In this document: in pieces, positions 52,709-63,100 of the stretch
Layout of the letters: the number at the start of each line of letters is the position of its first letter
Numbering within the stretch: the first letter of the stretch is position 1
Origin: Streptomyces rimosus subsp. rimosus
GTDB taxonomy: Bacteria > Actinomycetota > Actinomycetes > Streptomycetales > Streptomycetaceae
DNA: 64,000 nt
Reading direction: 5' to 3'
NCBI RefSeq assembly: GCF_000720725.1
Contig: NZ_JOCQ01000034.1
Location: 35,763 to 99,762 of the forward strand
Notes under the pieces: generated by a model
The model's input: the letters and a program-made list of their open reading frames with translations, nothing else
Database searches by the model: none
What the model was told of the DNA's origin: nothing
Position numbers and translations under genes: made by a program

Positions 52709-54109
52709 TCAGGCAGCCGCCGCCAGCCGCTCCGGTTCGCTGTCCCGCTGCCGTGGCACGAACCGTACGTGCTGGTGGCCGCGCCGCAGGTCGATCCGTA
52801 CGCGCAGACCGCCCGCGCGGGTCAGCATCAGGCCGACCCCGGCCGCCGCCAGCGCGGAGATCAGGCCGCCCGCGAGGAAGCCGAGGCGGGCGCCGTACGC
52901 GTCGGTGACCCAGCCGACGATGGGCGCGCCGAGCGGCGTGCCGCCCATGAAGACCATCATGAACAGGCTCATCACCCGCCCCCGCATCAGCGGATCGGTC
53001 GCCATCTGCACGCTGGAGTTGGCCGTGACGTTGATCGTCAGGCCGACCACGCCGATGGCGATCAGCAGCGCGCCGAAGATCCAGACGGCCGGGGAGAGGG
53101 CCGCGGCCATCTCCAGCACGCCGAACAGCAGCGCCGCGCCCACCAGCAGCCGCAGCCGCGAGGTGCTGCGCCGGGCCGCGAGCAGCGCGCCCGCCAGTGA
53201 ACCGGCCGCCATCAGCCCGTTGAACCAGGCGTACATGCCGGCACCGCCGTGGAAGACCTTGTCGGCGAAGGCGGTCAGCCAGATAGGGAAGTTGAAGCCG
53301 AAGGTGCCGATGAAGCCGACCAGGACGATCGGCCAGATCAGCTCGGGGTGGCCCGCGACGTAGCGCACGCCCTCCCGCAGCTGGCCCTTGCCGCGTGGGG
53401 CGCGGTCGACCTTGTGCAGTTCGCGGGTGCGCATCAGCAGCAGGCCGGCCAGCGGCGCGAGGAAGGACAGGCCGTTCAGGAGGAAGGCCCAGCCGCTGCC
53501 GAGGGAGGTGATCAGCGCACCGGCCACCGCGGGGCCGATCAGCCGGGCCGACTGGAAGTTGGCCGAGTTCAGGCTGACGGCGTTGCGCAGGTCGTCCGGG
53601 CCGACCATCTCGACGACGAACGCCTGGCGCGCCGGGTTGTCGACGACGGTGATCAGGCCGAGTACGAAGGCCATCAGGTAGACGTGCCAGACCGCGACGT
53701 GCCCGCTGAGGGTCAGTACGGCCAGCGCCAGGCCGGTCAGGCCCATCGAGGCCTGGGTGATCAGCAGCAGCTTGCGCTTGGAGACCCGGTCGGCGATCAC
53801 GCCCCCGTACAGCCCGAAGAGCAGCATGGGCAGGAACTGGAGCGCGGTGGTGATGCCGACGGCGGCGGAGGAGCCGGTGATGCTGACCACCAGCCAGTCC
53901 TGGGCGATGCGCTGCATCCAGGTGCCGGTGTTGGAGACGACCTGTCCGGTGGCGAACAGCCGGTAGTTGCGGACGCGCAGCGAACGGAACATCCCCCCGC
54001 GCGGCTCGGCGGCGGTGCCCGGGGAGCCTGCGCGGGGCGCGGTCGCGGCGTCGGTGGAGTCGTTGGGTATCGGTGCGGGGGCGGAGTCTGCTCCGGATCC
54101 CGTACTCAA
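52709..54109 (-). CDS. MFS efflux transporter, EntS-like DHA3 type (466 aa)
   Basis: Twelve predicted helices with MFS motif GLYGGVIADRVSKRKLLL (motif A) after helix II and NPARQAFVVEMVGPDDLRNAVSLNS, typical of the MFS_3/EntS subgroup. A disordered acidic N terminus of about 45 residues precedes (SAPAPIPNDSTDAAT). TTG 54109 is used because GAGGAGG lies 10 nt upstream. It sits 28 nt downstream of a MarR gene on the same strand, the usual two-gene drug-resistance unit. Confidence 0.92.
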   Translation of the reverse strand: MSTGSGADSAPAPIPNDSTDAATAPRAGSPGTAAEPRGGMFRSLRVRNYRLFATGQVVSNTGTWMQRIAQDWLVVSITGSSAAVGITTALQFLPMLLFGLYGGVIADRVSKRKLLLITQASMGLTGLALAVLTLSGHVAVWHVYLMAFVLGLITVVDNPARQAFVVEMVGPDDLRNAVSLNSANFQSARLIGPAVAGALITSLGSGWAFLLNGLSFLAPLAGLLLMRTRELHKVDRAPRGKGQLREGVRYVAGHPELIWPIVLVGFIGTFGFNFPIWLTAFADKVFHGGAGMYAWFNGLMAAGSLAGALLAARRSTSRLRLLVGAALLFGVLEMAAALSPAVWIFGALLIAIGVVGLTINVTANSSVQMATDPLMRGRVMSLFMMVFMGGTPLGAPIVGWVTDAYGARLGFLAGGLISALAAAGVGLMLTRAGGLRVRIDLRRGHQHVRFVPRQRDSEPERLAAAA

Positions 54110-54137
54110 AGTGGGTTCGCCTCCTCGGCTTTCGGTT

Positions 54138-54587
54138 CTACAGCTGGGCGAGCTTCTCCAGTACGGGTGCGGCGGTCCGCAGAGCGGCCCACTCGTCCTC
54201 GTCCAGCCCGGAGGCCAGCTCGGCCAGCCACGCGTTGCGCTTGCGGCGGCTCTCTTCGAGCATCGCCTCGGCCTGTTCGGTCTGGGTGACGACCTTCTGC
54301 CGGCGGTCGTCGGGGTGCGGTTCGAGCCGGACCAGGCCCTTGGCCTCCAGCATCGCCACGATGCGGGTCATCGACGGCGGCTGGACGTGCTCCTTGCGCG
54401 CCAGCTCGCCGGGGGTGGCGTGGCCGCACCGGGCGAGGGTGCCGAGCACCGACATCTCGGTCGGGCTGAGCGACTCGTCGACCCGCTGGTGTTTGAGTCG
54501 GCGGGAGAGCCGCATCACGGCGGACCGCAATGCGTTCACGGCGTCGGCGTCGGCGGCAGCGTCGTCGCCAAGGGACAGTTCCGGCAT
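54138..54587 (-). CDS. MarR-family transcriptional regulator (149 aa)
   Basis: Winged helix with DESLSPTEMSVLGTLARCGHATPGELARKEHVQPPSMTRIVAMLEAKGLVRLEPHPDDRRQKVV, where the DxRxxxV-like wing is clear, and flanking helices for dimerisation (VMRLSRRLKHQ; LEESRRKRNAWLAELAS). Represses itself and the MFS pump, released by drugs or phenolics. ATG 54587 fits a leaderless start: the -10 box ends 7 nt before it. Confidence 0.93.
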   Translation of the reverse strand: MPELSLGDDAAADADAVNALRSAVMRLSRRLKHQRVDESLSPTEMSVLGTLARCGHATPGELARKEHVQPPSMTRIVAMLEAKGLVRLEPHPDDRRQKVVTQTEQAEAMLEESRRKRNAWLAELASGLDEDEWAALRTAAPVLEKLAQL

Positions 54588-54594
54588 GTTCGTT

Positions 54595-54623
54595 AGCATA
54601 ACTCATTACCCTCTCTAATGAAA
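54595..54623 (-). promoter_or_regulatory. MarR promoter and operator
   Basis: On the minus strand TTTCAT (54623-54618) and TATGCT (54600-54595) are 17 bp apart. The dyad TCATTA-CCCTCTC-TAATGA (plus strand 54603-54621) lies between them, a fit for repression by MarR occupancy of the spacer. Confidence 0.7.
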
Positions 54624-54717
54624 GCCCGTACAGGCGCACCCTTCCGCGTCACCCTTCCGAGTGAGGACGCAGCGGAAAGTGACCCGCCTGACCAGGGCGT
54701 GAGAGGACCGTTGCGGT

Positions 54718-54906
54718 ATGGGATCGGGAGTGCTCAGCCTGCGCATGGACGGGGAACTGCTGGAGCGCCTTCGGCAGCACGCCGCAAAACGCGGAATGAG
54801 CGTCCAGGACTATGTGACCCGGACGCTCATCCGCGAGGACTTCGACGAACGTTTCAAGCTGTCGGTGGACCGGACGGAGCGGTTCTACGCCGCCCCGCCG
54901 CTGTGA
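54718..54906 (+). CDS. Small ribbon-helix-helix-like protein (62 aa)
   Basis: MGSGVLSLRMDGELLERLRQ then HAAKRGMSVQDYVTRTLIRE is a CopG/Arc-type beta-alpha-alpha pattern, in which VLSLRMDGEL would be the DNA-binding strand. A Tyr/Pro-rich tail (RTERFYAAPPL) follows. No toxin gene is adjacent, so an antitoxin role is not supported; it is likely a small DNA-binding regulator. The ATG is at 54718, with a weak site GAGAGG upstream. Confidence 0.75.
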   Translation: MGSGVLSLRMDGELLERLRQHAAKRGMSVQDYVTRTLIREDFDERFKLSVDRTERFYAAPPL

Positions 54907-54936
54907 GCCGGTCCCTCCGTACGGACCGGCCGGGCG

Positions 54937-56406
54937 TCACCGGACGCCCAGCGCCTGCTCGATCGGGTTGAGCAGGAAGTAGACGAGGAAGGCCAGGCCC
55001 ACGGCGTTCAGCAGCCAGGGGATCTCCTTGAAGCGGCCGGTCGCCGACCGCAGCAGGATGAAGGCCAGCACGCCCATGCCGATGCCGTTGGTGATGCTGT
55101 AGGTGAACGGCATCGAGATGATCGTCAGGAACGCCGGGACGGCGACGGTGAAGTCGCTCCAGTCGATCTCCCGGACGTTGGCCGACATGATCAGGAAGCC
55201 GACGACCAGCAGGGCGGGCGTCGCGGCCTGCGACGGGACGACCGTCGCCAGCGGTGTGAAGACCAGCGCCAGCAGGAAGAGCCCGCCGGTCACGACGTTC
55301 GCCAGGCCCGTACGGGCGCCCTCGCCGACGCCCGCGGTGGACTCCACGAAGCAGGTGTTGGCCGAGGCCGAGCCGACACCGCCGGCCGCGACGGCGATGC
55401 CGTCCACCATCAGGATGCGGCCCATGCCCGGCAGGCTGCCGTTCTCGTCGGTCAGCCCGGCCTCCTCGCCGACGCCGATGATCGTGCCCATCGCGTCGAA
55501 GAAGCCGGACAGCAGCACGGTGAAGACGAAGAGGCAGCCGGTCAGCAGGCCGACCTCCTTGAAGCCGCCGAACAGGCTGATCTGACCGATCAGGCCGAAG
55601 TCCGGGGCGCCGACGAGGCTGTCCGGCACGTTCGGTACGGCCAGGCCCCAGCTCGCGTCGGGGATCTCGGCGACGGCGTTGATGATGATCGCGACGACCG
55701 CCATCACGACCATGCCGATCAGGATCGCGCCCTTGGTCTTCCGCACCGTCAGCAGGAACATCAGCGCCAGGCCGACGACGAAGACCAGCACCGGCCAGCC
55801 CTGGAGCTGGCCGCCCTGGCCCAGCGTCAGCGGCACGGTGGTGTGCGCGGCGTCCGGGTTGCGGGTGACGAAGCCCGCGTCGACCAGGCCGACCAGCGAG
55901 ATGAACAGGCCGATGCCGATCGCGATGGCGCGCCGCAGCCCGTTCGGGATGGCGTCCATGACCCGCTGCCGCAGGCCGGAGGCGACCAGGATCATCAGCA
56001 CCAGACCGGCCAGCACGACCATGCCCATCGCGTCCGGCCAGCTCATCTTGGGGGCGAGCTGGAGGGAGACGACGGCGTTGATGCCGAGGCCCGCGGCGAC
56101 GGCGATCGGCACATTGCCGATGACGCCCATCAGGAGCGTGGACAGGCCCGCCATCAGGGCGGTGGCGGTGACCAGCTGGCCGTTGTCGAGGTGGTGCCCG
56201 AACTTGTCCTGGCCGGCGCCGAGGATGATCGGATTCAGCACGACGATGTACGCCATGGCGAAGAAGGTGGCGAGACCGCCGCGCAGCTCGCGGGAGACCG
56301 TGGATCCCCGCTCGGAGATCTTGAAGAACCGGTCGAGACCGTTCTTCGGCGGCTGCGGGCCTGGGCTCTGGACGGCGTCGACCGGCGTGGTGGCCGAGGG
56401 GGACAT
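54937..56406 (-). CDS. NCS2-family purine permease, AzgA-like (489 aa)
   Basis: Nucleobase:proton symporter with 14 helices. GLATFFAMAYIVVLNPIIL, GMGRILMVDGIAVAAGGVGSASANTCFVESTAGVGEGART (the NCS2 TM8-9 signature with the substrate-contact ENTCF-like motif here ANTCFVES), and GVRSATGRFKEIPWLLNAVGLAFL. AzgA-type members take up adenine, guanine and hypoxanthine. It starts at ATG 56406 beside dyads in the 56407-56691 gap. Divergent from the DUF2530 gene. Confidence 0.9.
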   Translation of the reverse strand: MSPSATTPVDAVQSPGPQPPKNGLDRFFKISERGSTVSRELRGGLATFFAMAYIVVLNPIILGAGQDKFGHHLDNGQLVTATALMAGLSTLLMGVIGNVPIAVAAGLGINAVVSLQLAPKMSWPDAMGMVVLAGLVLMILVASGLRQRVMDAIPNGLRRAIAIGIGLFISLVGLVDAGFVTRNPDAAHTTVPLTLGQGGQLQGWPVLVFVVGLALMFLLTVRKTKGAILIGMVVMAVVAIIINAVAEIPDASWGLAVPNVPDSLVGAPDFGLIGQISLFGGFKEVGLLTGCLFVFTVLLSGFFDAMGTIIGVGEEAGLTDENGSLPGMGRILMVDGIAVAAGGVGSASANTCFVESTAGVGEGARTGLANVVTGGLFLLALVFTPLATVVPSQAATPALLVVGFLIMSANVREIDWSDFTVAVPAFLTIISMPFTYSITNGIGMGVLAFILLRSATGRFKEIPWLLNAVGLAFLVYFLLNPIEQALGVR

Positions 56407-56691
56407 GCGCGGACCTCAGTCGTACGGGCCTGAAGAGGCGTGGGGGCCCCGGATCGGGCCCAGAACACAAACAGACCGGATCGGATTGGATGATTCAACG
56501 AATCAAACCAGTCAGAACCGGATAGGTTCAGTATGAATAAACAAGTCGATGATCGCTATCTCCGCGCGTAGACCCTTGGGGGGAACCGGCCGTGAGCGCT
56601 TCGGGGCGATCCGCGGCCCGGCCGTTGCCCGCGCCGCGCGGCCCGGCCTGCCGGGATCGGCGCTGTCAGCGGCTGCCCGTAAGCTGGCCCC
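56407..56691. promoter_or_regulatory. Divergent promoter region of the purine permease and DUF2530 genes with two dyads
   Basis: Contains TGATTC-AAC-GAATCA (56491-56505) and GAACC-GGATA-GGTTC (56515-56529), both perfect, in a locally AT-rich patch (TATGAATAAACAAG, 56531-56544). I see no purine riboswitch signature. The dyads are candidate binding sites for a purine-responsive repressor. Confidence 0.5.
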
Positions 56692-56961
56692 ATGTGGAAG
56701 AAGTCCGAACTGCGCGAGGCCCCGGAGCCTCTTGAGGGCCCCGTCGTCGGCACGATCACCGGCGGCACCATCATCTGGTTCGTGCTCTTCCTGGCCCAGC
56801 TCCCCTTCTACGGCTGGTTCGCCGACCACGACCGCACCTGGTGGGTGTGGACCTGCCTGGCCGGCGGCAGCCTCGGCCTCCTCGGCATCTGGTACGTCCG
56901 CAAGCGCGACGCCGCGATCAAGCGCGCGGCGGCGGCGCGGGCGTCGGCGGACGCGGCCTGA
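56692..56961 (+). CDS. DUF2530 small membrane protein (89 aa)
   Basis: Two membrane helices (GTITGGTIIWFVLFLAQLPFYGW and WWVWTCLAGGSLGLLGIWYV) with a charged N terminus (MWKKSELREAPEPLEGPVV) and basic C-terminal tail. Recognised as a DUF2530 family member of actinobacteria, which is commonly encoded next to NCS2-type permeases. Function unknown; perhaps a permease accessory protein. Confidence 0.87.
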   Translation: MWKKSELREAPEPLEGPVVGTITGGTIIWFVLFLAQLPFYGWFADHDRTWWVWTCLAGGSLGLLGIWYVRKRDAAIKRAAAARASADAA

Positions 56962-57191
56962 GACGGGCGACTGGACGGCCGCCCGTCCGGACTGCCCGTC
57001 CGGCCGTCCGTACGACTGGCTGCCCCGCGAGGGCCCGTACGCGCCCCCGTGTCCGCCCCCTGGACAGTTCCACCCCATAGTGGACGCATCCCGACCCCCG
57101 ACGGTTGACGCGCGCCCCTCCAACAACTCCCACCACCTTCCTGTGCGCATCCAGCGGGTGAATCGTCCGTTCCGCCCGTAACGTCGAAGGC

Positions 57192-59585
57192 ATGACTCAG
57201 CGGGCGCAGACCGAAGCCGGAGGCCGCGAGCAGGCCGCCGAACCGGCCCACCGCGGCCTGACCGCCGCCCAGGTCGCCGAGCGGGTCTCCAGAGGCGAGG
57301 TCAACGACGTCCCCGTACGGTCCTCGCGCTCCACCGCCGACATCGTCCGCTCGAACGTCTTCACCCGCTTCAACGCCATCATCGGCGTGCTGTTCGTGAT
57401 CATCCTGATCGTCGGGCCGATCCAGGACGGCCTGTTCGGCTTCGTCATCGTCGCCAACACCGGCATCGGCATCATCCAGGAACTGCGCGCCAAGAAGACC
57501 CTGGACAGCCTCGCCGTCATAGGCGAGTCCAAGCCGACCGTACGGCGCGACGGGAAGTCCGCCGAGATCCCCACCTCCGAGGTGGTCCTCGGCGACGTCC
57601 TCGAACTGGGCCCGGGCGACAAGGTCATCGTCGACGGCGAGGTCCTGGAGAGCGACGGCCTGGAGATCGACGAGTCGCTGCTGACCGGCGAGGCCGACCC
57701 GGTGGTCAAGAAGCCCGGCGAGAAGGTGATGTCCGGCAGCTTCGTCGTCGCCGGCGGCGGCGCGTTCACCGCCACCAAGGTCGGGCGCGAGGCGTACGCG
57801 GCGCAGCTGGCGGAGGAGGCGTCCCGCTTCACCCTCGTCCACTCCGAGCTGCGCACCGGCATCAGCCAGATCCTCAAGTACGTGACGTGGATGATGGTGC
57901 CGACCGGCGTCGGCCTCATCCTCAGCCACCTGTTCACCCTGAACATGGCGGGCGACGAGGCCGTACGCCGCATGATCGCCGGGATCGTCCCGATGATCCC
58001 CGAGGGCCTGGTCCTCCTCACCTCCGTCGCCTTCGCGATCGGCGTCATCCGGCTCGGCCGCAAGCAGTGCCTGGTCCAGGAGCTGCCCGCGATCGAGGGC
58101 CTGGCCCGCGTCGACGTGGTCTGCCTGGACAAGACCGGCACGCTCACCGAGGGCGGCATGGACGTCAGCGAGCTGCGGCCGCTGGACGGGGCGGAGGAGG
58201 GCCGGATCAAGCAGGTCCTCGGCGCGCTCGGCGCGTCCGACCCGCGCCCCAACGCGTCCCTCCAGGCGATCATCGACGCGTACCCGGCGGGGGACGACTG
58301 GCGCAGCACCGACGCGCTGCCGTTCTCCTCCGCCCGCAAGTACAGCGGCGCGGCCCTGGAGGACCCGGACGGCGAACACACCACCTGGCTGCTCGGCGCC
58401 CCCGACGTCCTCCTGCCCTCCGGGGACGACGCGCTCTCCGAGATCGACGACCTGAACGCGCAGGGTCTGCGCGTCCTCCTGCTGGCCCGCGCCGAACGCG
58501 ATCTGCACGACTCCTCCATCACCGACCACGTACGCCCCACCGCCCTCGTCGTCCTCGAACAGCGGCTGCGGCCCGACGCGATGGACACCCTGCGGTACTT
58601 CGAGGAACAGGGCGTCCAGGCGAAGGTCATCTCCGGCGACAACGCGGTGTCGGTCGGCGCGGTGGCCGGGAAGCTCGGCATGCCCGGCGCGGACTCCCCC
58701 GTGGACGCGCGCAAACTCCCCGACGACCGGGACGAGATGGGCAAGGTCCTGGAGGACGGCGCGGTGTTCGGCCGCGTCACGCCGCAGCAGAAGCGGGACA
58801 TGGTCGGCGCGCTCCAGAAGCGCGGGCGCATCGTCGCGATGACCGGCGACGGCGTCAACGACGTACTCGCCCTGAAAGACGCCGACATCGGCGTCTCGAT
58901 GGGCGCGGGCAGCGAGGCCACCAAGGCCGTCGCGCAGATCGTGCTGCTCAACAACAGTTTCGCGACGCTGCCTTCGGTGGTCGCCGAGGGCCGCCGCGTC
59001 ATCGGCAACATCACCCGCGTCGCGACCCTCTTCCTCACCAAGACCGTCTACTCGGTGCTGCTCGCGATCCTGGTCGCCTGCTGCCAGATTCCGTACCCCT
59101 ACCTCCCGCGGCACCTCACCCTGTTGTCCACCCTCACCATCGGCGTCCCCGCCTTCTTCCTGGCCCTCGCCCCCAACAAGGAGCGCGCGAAGCCGCATTT
59201 CGTCCGGCGGGTGATGCGGTACGCGATCCCCTCCGGCCTGATCATCGGCCTCGCCGCGTTCGCCACGTACCTCCTGGCCCGCAGCCATTACGACGGTCCC
59301 GACGCGCTGCCGGCCGAGACGAGCGCCGCCACCCTGACCCTGTTCCTCAGCGCCATGTGGGTCCTGGCGATCATCGCCCGCCCCTACACGTGGTGGCGCG
59401 TCGGCCTCGTCCTGGCCATGGGCCTCGGCTTCCTGATCGTCCTCGTCACCCCCTGGCTCCAGAACTTCTTCGACCTGAAGCTGGTGGGCACGACGATGCC
59501 GTGGGCGGCGGTGGGGATCGCGGTGGCGGCGGCGGTGCTGCTGGAGGTGGCTTGGCGGGTGATGGGGCGGAAGTTCCCGGCATAG
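57192..59585 (+). CDS. Cation-translocating P-type ATPase, CtpE-like (797 aa)
   Basis: Complete P-type ATPase: actuator motif LTGEADPVVKKPGE (TGE at about 164-166), phosphorylation site DKTGTLT with Asp313, hinge TGDGVNDVLALKDADIGVSMG (about 551-570). Membrane helix 4 carries PEG in IVPMIPEGLVLLTS, the Ca2+-type ion site. This arrangement and length agree with the CtpE group, for which Ca2+ uptake was reported in mycobacteria; ion specificity here is inferred. The C terminus has six helices (PYLPRHLTLLSTLTIGVPAFFLALAPNKERAKPHF). ATG 57192 is taken. Confidence 0.93.
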   Translation: MTQRAQTEAGGREQAAEPAHRGLTAAQVAERVSRGEVNDVPVRSSRSTADIVRSNVFTRFNAIIGVLFVIILIVGPIQDGLFGFVIVANTGIGIIQELRAKKTLDSLAVIGESKPTVRRDGKSAEIPTSEVVLGDVLELGPGDKVIVDGEVLESDGLEIDESLLTGEADPVVKKPGEKVMSGSFVVAGGGAFTATKVGREAYAAQLAEEASRFTLVHSELRTGISQILKYVTWMMVPTGVGLILSHLFTLNMAGDEAVRRMIAGIVPMIPEGLVLLTSVAFAIGVIRLGRKQCLVQELPAIEGLARVDVVCLDKTGTLTEGGMDVSELRPLDGAEEGRIKQVLGALGASDPRPNASLQAIIDAYPAGDDWRSTDALPFSSARKYSGAALEDPDGEHTTWLLGAPDVLLPSGDDALSEIDDLNAQGLRVLLLARAERDLHDSSITDHVRPTALVVLEQRLRPDAMDTLRYFEEQGVQAKVISGDNAVSVGAVAGKLGMPGADSPVDARKLPDDRDEMGKVLEDGAVFGRVTPQQKRDMVGALQKRGRIVAMTGDGVNDVLALKDADIGVSMGAGSEATKAVAQIVLLNNSFATLPSVVAEGRRVIGNITRVATLFLTKTVYSVLLAILVACCQIPYPYLPRHLTLLSTLTIGVPAFFLALAPNKERAKPHFVRRVMRYAIPSGLIIGLAAFATYLLARSHYDGPDALPAETSAATLTLFLSAMWVLAIIARPYTWWRVGLVLAMGLGFLIVLVTPWLQNFFDLKLVGTTMPWAAVGIAVAAAVLLEVAWRVMGRKFPA

Positions 59586-59589
59586 CCGG

Positions 59590-59982
59590 TTACGCGAGCC
59601 AGAGCGAGCCGCGACGATGGCGCGCCGGTGGCACGTCCACGGTGTCCGCGGCGTCGAGCGCGAGCTCGCCGGTGGCGGAGTTCACCAGCCTCAGGAGGCT
59701 GCCCGCCTGGGTGCGCAGCCGCTGCCGCGCCCGGCGTTCCTCCGCCGCGGACCAGCGGGCGACGGAGCGGTCCCGCTGGTGACGAGGCCACGAATGGACG
59801 GCCACCGTACGGCGGACCATGCGGGGCCGGGGCCTCCTGGACTCCCGCGCCGCCTCGGTGAGGCTGCGGGCGCTGTACCGGAGGTCGTGGAGAACCACGG
59901 AACTCCAGGGATCACCCGGTGACCAGCCGGACGCGAGCCGACTGCTGTGCGCAGGGCGAAGGTGATGGGCGGTGCGTGCCAC
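59590..59982 (-). CDS. Hypothetical basic protein (130 aa)
   Basis: No known domain. It is Arg-rich with a charged middle (RESRRPRPRMVRRTVAVHSWPRHQRDRS; AAEERRARQRLRTQAGSLLRLVNS) and ends in GSLWLA. GTG 59982 has GGAG 4 nt upstream, the reason for keeping it as a gene. It lies 4 nt past the P-type ATPase stop, convergent to it. A nucleic-acid-binding role is plausible given its charge. Confidence 0.6.
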   Translation of the reverse strand: MARTAHHLRPAHSSRLASGWSPGDPWSSVVLHDLRYSARSLTEAARESRRPRPRMVRRTVAVHSWPRHQRDRSVARWSAAEERRARQRLRTQAGSLLRLVNSATGELALDAADTVDVPPARHRRGSLWLA

Positions 59983-60190
59983 GGGACTCCGATCGCAGCA
60001 ACCGCCAGGTATCTCCTGGCGGGCTACCTGAAGCCCGTCGGCCCTGAAGAGCGTGCGATTCCCATGCGCGTCACCTTATCCCGCCGGGTTCGGAAGCGGG
60101 TGTGCCGCGCAGGGGCGAACGCACCGGCGCGTCCGGCGGTGAACCAGGCGCCCGGCCACCTGATCCCCCACCCGGCCGCGCCGGCAACCG

Positions 60191-63100
60191 CTAGTCGAAC
60201 CAGCGGGCCTCCGCCAGTTCCTCGGCGCGTTCCAAGTCCTCCAGGAGAGCGGCGGTTTCGAACCGGCGGGGCCACTGGCCGGCGGCCCAGGCGAGACCGG
60301 CGGCCACGCCCTCCAGGGTGGCGGCGTGGACGGTGCCGTCAGGGGTCCGGCGCCAGTCGAGTTCGGTGCCGTCCTCGACAGTCAGTTCTTCATGCTCGAC
60401 GTACGAATGCGGAGTATCCGGGCCGAGGAGGGTGCGGACCGGCCCGGGGACCTCGTGCCGACTGCCCTCCGACCGTACGGGCGCCGGGAAGACCTCGCTC
60501 AGCCACCGGACCTGGAACAGCTCGGCCAGTTCCGCGGCGCGCGCCGGGCGGACCGGCAGCAGCGGGACGCCGGTGGCCAGCGGCATCAGGTCGGGCGCGT
60601 CCGCGACCACCGCGTCGGCCGCGTCCACGACGCGTACTTCGCCGTCGACCACGGCCCGCAGGTCGTCGGGGAGCGTGACCTGCTCGGGGTCCAGGTCCGC
60701 CAGTACCCCGTACAGCGCGTGCAGTTGGGCGGAGTCCACCTCACGCGCGGGGTCCGCGAGGCGGGAGAGCAGTTCCGCCGCGCCGCCCGGCTCCTCCAGC
60801 AGCGCGGCTACGGAGGTGCGTACGCCGAGCGCGCGCAGCACCTGGGCGTCCACCTCGCCCGCGTCCGCCGACTCGTACAGCCCCGCCAGCAGCGGGTCGC
60901 CGCCCGCCGCTCGCAGTCCCGCCGGACGTCGGCCGTCCAGTACGGGGTGCCCGCGCAGCCACCACGCCGTGTACGGGCGGACCAGCTCGGTCGTGCCGTC
61001 CGGCAGCAGCACCCGTACGGGCGCGGTCAGCGCGTCCCGCAGCGGCGGCCGCGACAGCATGGCCAGCGCCTGCGGCCACGCGTCGTCGTCGACCAGGTCC
61101 AGGTCCCGTACGGCCACGATCTCCGTCGCGACCGGCGGCACCGGCGTCTCCGGCAGCCCGTCGAGGACGTCCTCGCACCACACGTCCACGGCGTCCAGCA
61201 CACCGACATCATCCGGCTCGACGAAGTCCCCGTCGCGGGGCTCCAGTTCGTCCGGGTCCAGCACCACATCGAGGGCCCGTACGAGGGCGAAGCCGGCCAG
61301 CACGCCGACGGCGGTCAGCGGCTGCTCGCCCCAGCGCTCCGCGAACTCCGCCTCCACCGAGGCGAGTTCACCGTCCCGTATCACCTGCTCGAAATCGCTC
61401 CCGGGCAGCACCAGTTCGCCCGCCGGGGCCGGTTCGCCGTCCTCGTCGGGCAGGGCGAGCGCGGCCAGCCAGGGCTCGTCGCCGGGTGCGAGGTGCGCAT
61501 CACGTACGAGACCGAGCACGGTCTCCGCCAGCTCCTCGCCGCCGAGCCCGGCCGGCTCCCCGTCGAAACCGAAGGCGTAGTCGTCCTCGGCCGCGTCCAG
61601 GGAGCCCGCCACGGCCGCCCGGACCTGCGGAGTCGTCAGGACGGCGCGCGGGTTCGCCGGGGTGGCCCCCAGCTTCTCCAGCAAGGGGTGCACGGCGTCG
61701 GGATGGGCAACCTTCAGCCCCAGGCGGGCCAGGGTGCGGTGGCGCTCCGCGTCCTCCCCCGCACCGCCGCCGGAAAGCGGCAGCAGCACCTGGCGCGGGC
61801 CGATCGTGGTACGCGACACCCCGCCGTCCTCGGTCCCGGAACCGGCCAGCGGCACCGGAAGCCCGCTCAGCCGCTCCGGGTCCGTACCGGCCAGCGAGTC
61901 GTACAGCCGCCACCACCAGGCGGGCGACCGGTCCACGCCCGCCAGCCGGTCGATGACCTCGCCCAGCGGCACCCGCGCGACCCCCAGGGCGCGCAGCTCG
62001 GGCCGCCGCTCCAGCCCGGCGGGCAGCAGGCTCGGGAACAGCTCCGCCAGCACGCGGACCGTGTCGGCACCGGCCCCCTCGACCAGCTCCGCGTCCACCG
62101 GCCGCAGCACGTACGCGTCCTCCTCGCCGCGGGCACCGCCCCAGCCGCCGCCCTCGCCGGGGGCCAGCTCGTCGGGGCCGCTCGTGGCGGGCAGCGCCTC
62201 CAGGGGCAGCTCCGCGCGCGTCGCGGGCGCGGCCGCGCTCGGCAGGAACCGTACGCGCGGCAGCAGCTCCAGCACCTGCCGCCGCAGCTCGTTGTCCAGC
62301 TCGCCCTGGCCCAGCGGCCCCGGCACGAGGTCGATCGTGCCCGCCGAGACGGGCTGCCAGGCGGCCAGCAGCGCCGCGTACGCCTCGGCGGCGCGCCGTA
62401 CGAGGTGGTCGGCGAGCGCGCCGGGCGCGACGCGGCGCCGGGTCGGCTCCAGCGGGAACGAGGCGATCAGCAGCGCCGGCAGGCCGTGCCGCTCGTCGGT
62501 GGGCGTCGGCGCGTGCACGACCGGCGCGGTCGCCGGGCGCACCGGGGCACCCTCCTCGTCCACCGGGACCGCCCAGGTCACCGCCCAGTGCGGGCGCAGG
62601 CGCTCCTCCACCGGGCGGTCGGCCAGCAGCTCCGGGTCCAGCGCGCCGTTCTCGCTCCTGACCCGCCAGCGGGAGGTACCGCGCTCGCTGTCCTCGATGA
62701 CGACGTACGCGCCCTCCTGGCGCCGCCTCATCTCCCGTACGCCGTCCGGGGTCTCGATCACGACCTCGGCCAGGCCCGGCAGCGTCAGCAGCAACGCGGC
62801 GTCCAGACCGGCCAGCAGGCGGGCCGTCAGCTCGTGCGCGGCGCCGTCGCGCAGCGGCAGCACGACGGAGGTGTCGTAACCCTGCGGGGCACTGCCCTCG
62901 GCGGGGAAGGGCAGGCGCAGCAGCGGTACGTGGCCGTCGCGGCGGCGCAGCTCACCGCCGAGGCCGGGGCTGTGCACGGCGAACTGGCTCGCCAGCTCGC
63001 GGGCCTCGGTCAACGACCAGCGGACACCGCCGGTACGGCCGACGAGCGCGGGCTCATCGCTGACGGCAAGCACCGCCGAAAACCCGACGCCGAAGCGGCC

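Noticed and set aside
54718..54906. Antitoxin of a toxin-antitoxin pair
   Set aside because: No toxin-like gene is adjacent on either side.
56407..56691. Purine riboswitch in front of the NCS2 permease
   Set aside because: The conserved loop and junction residues of purine aptamers are missing; only simple dyads are present.
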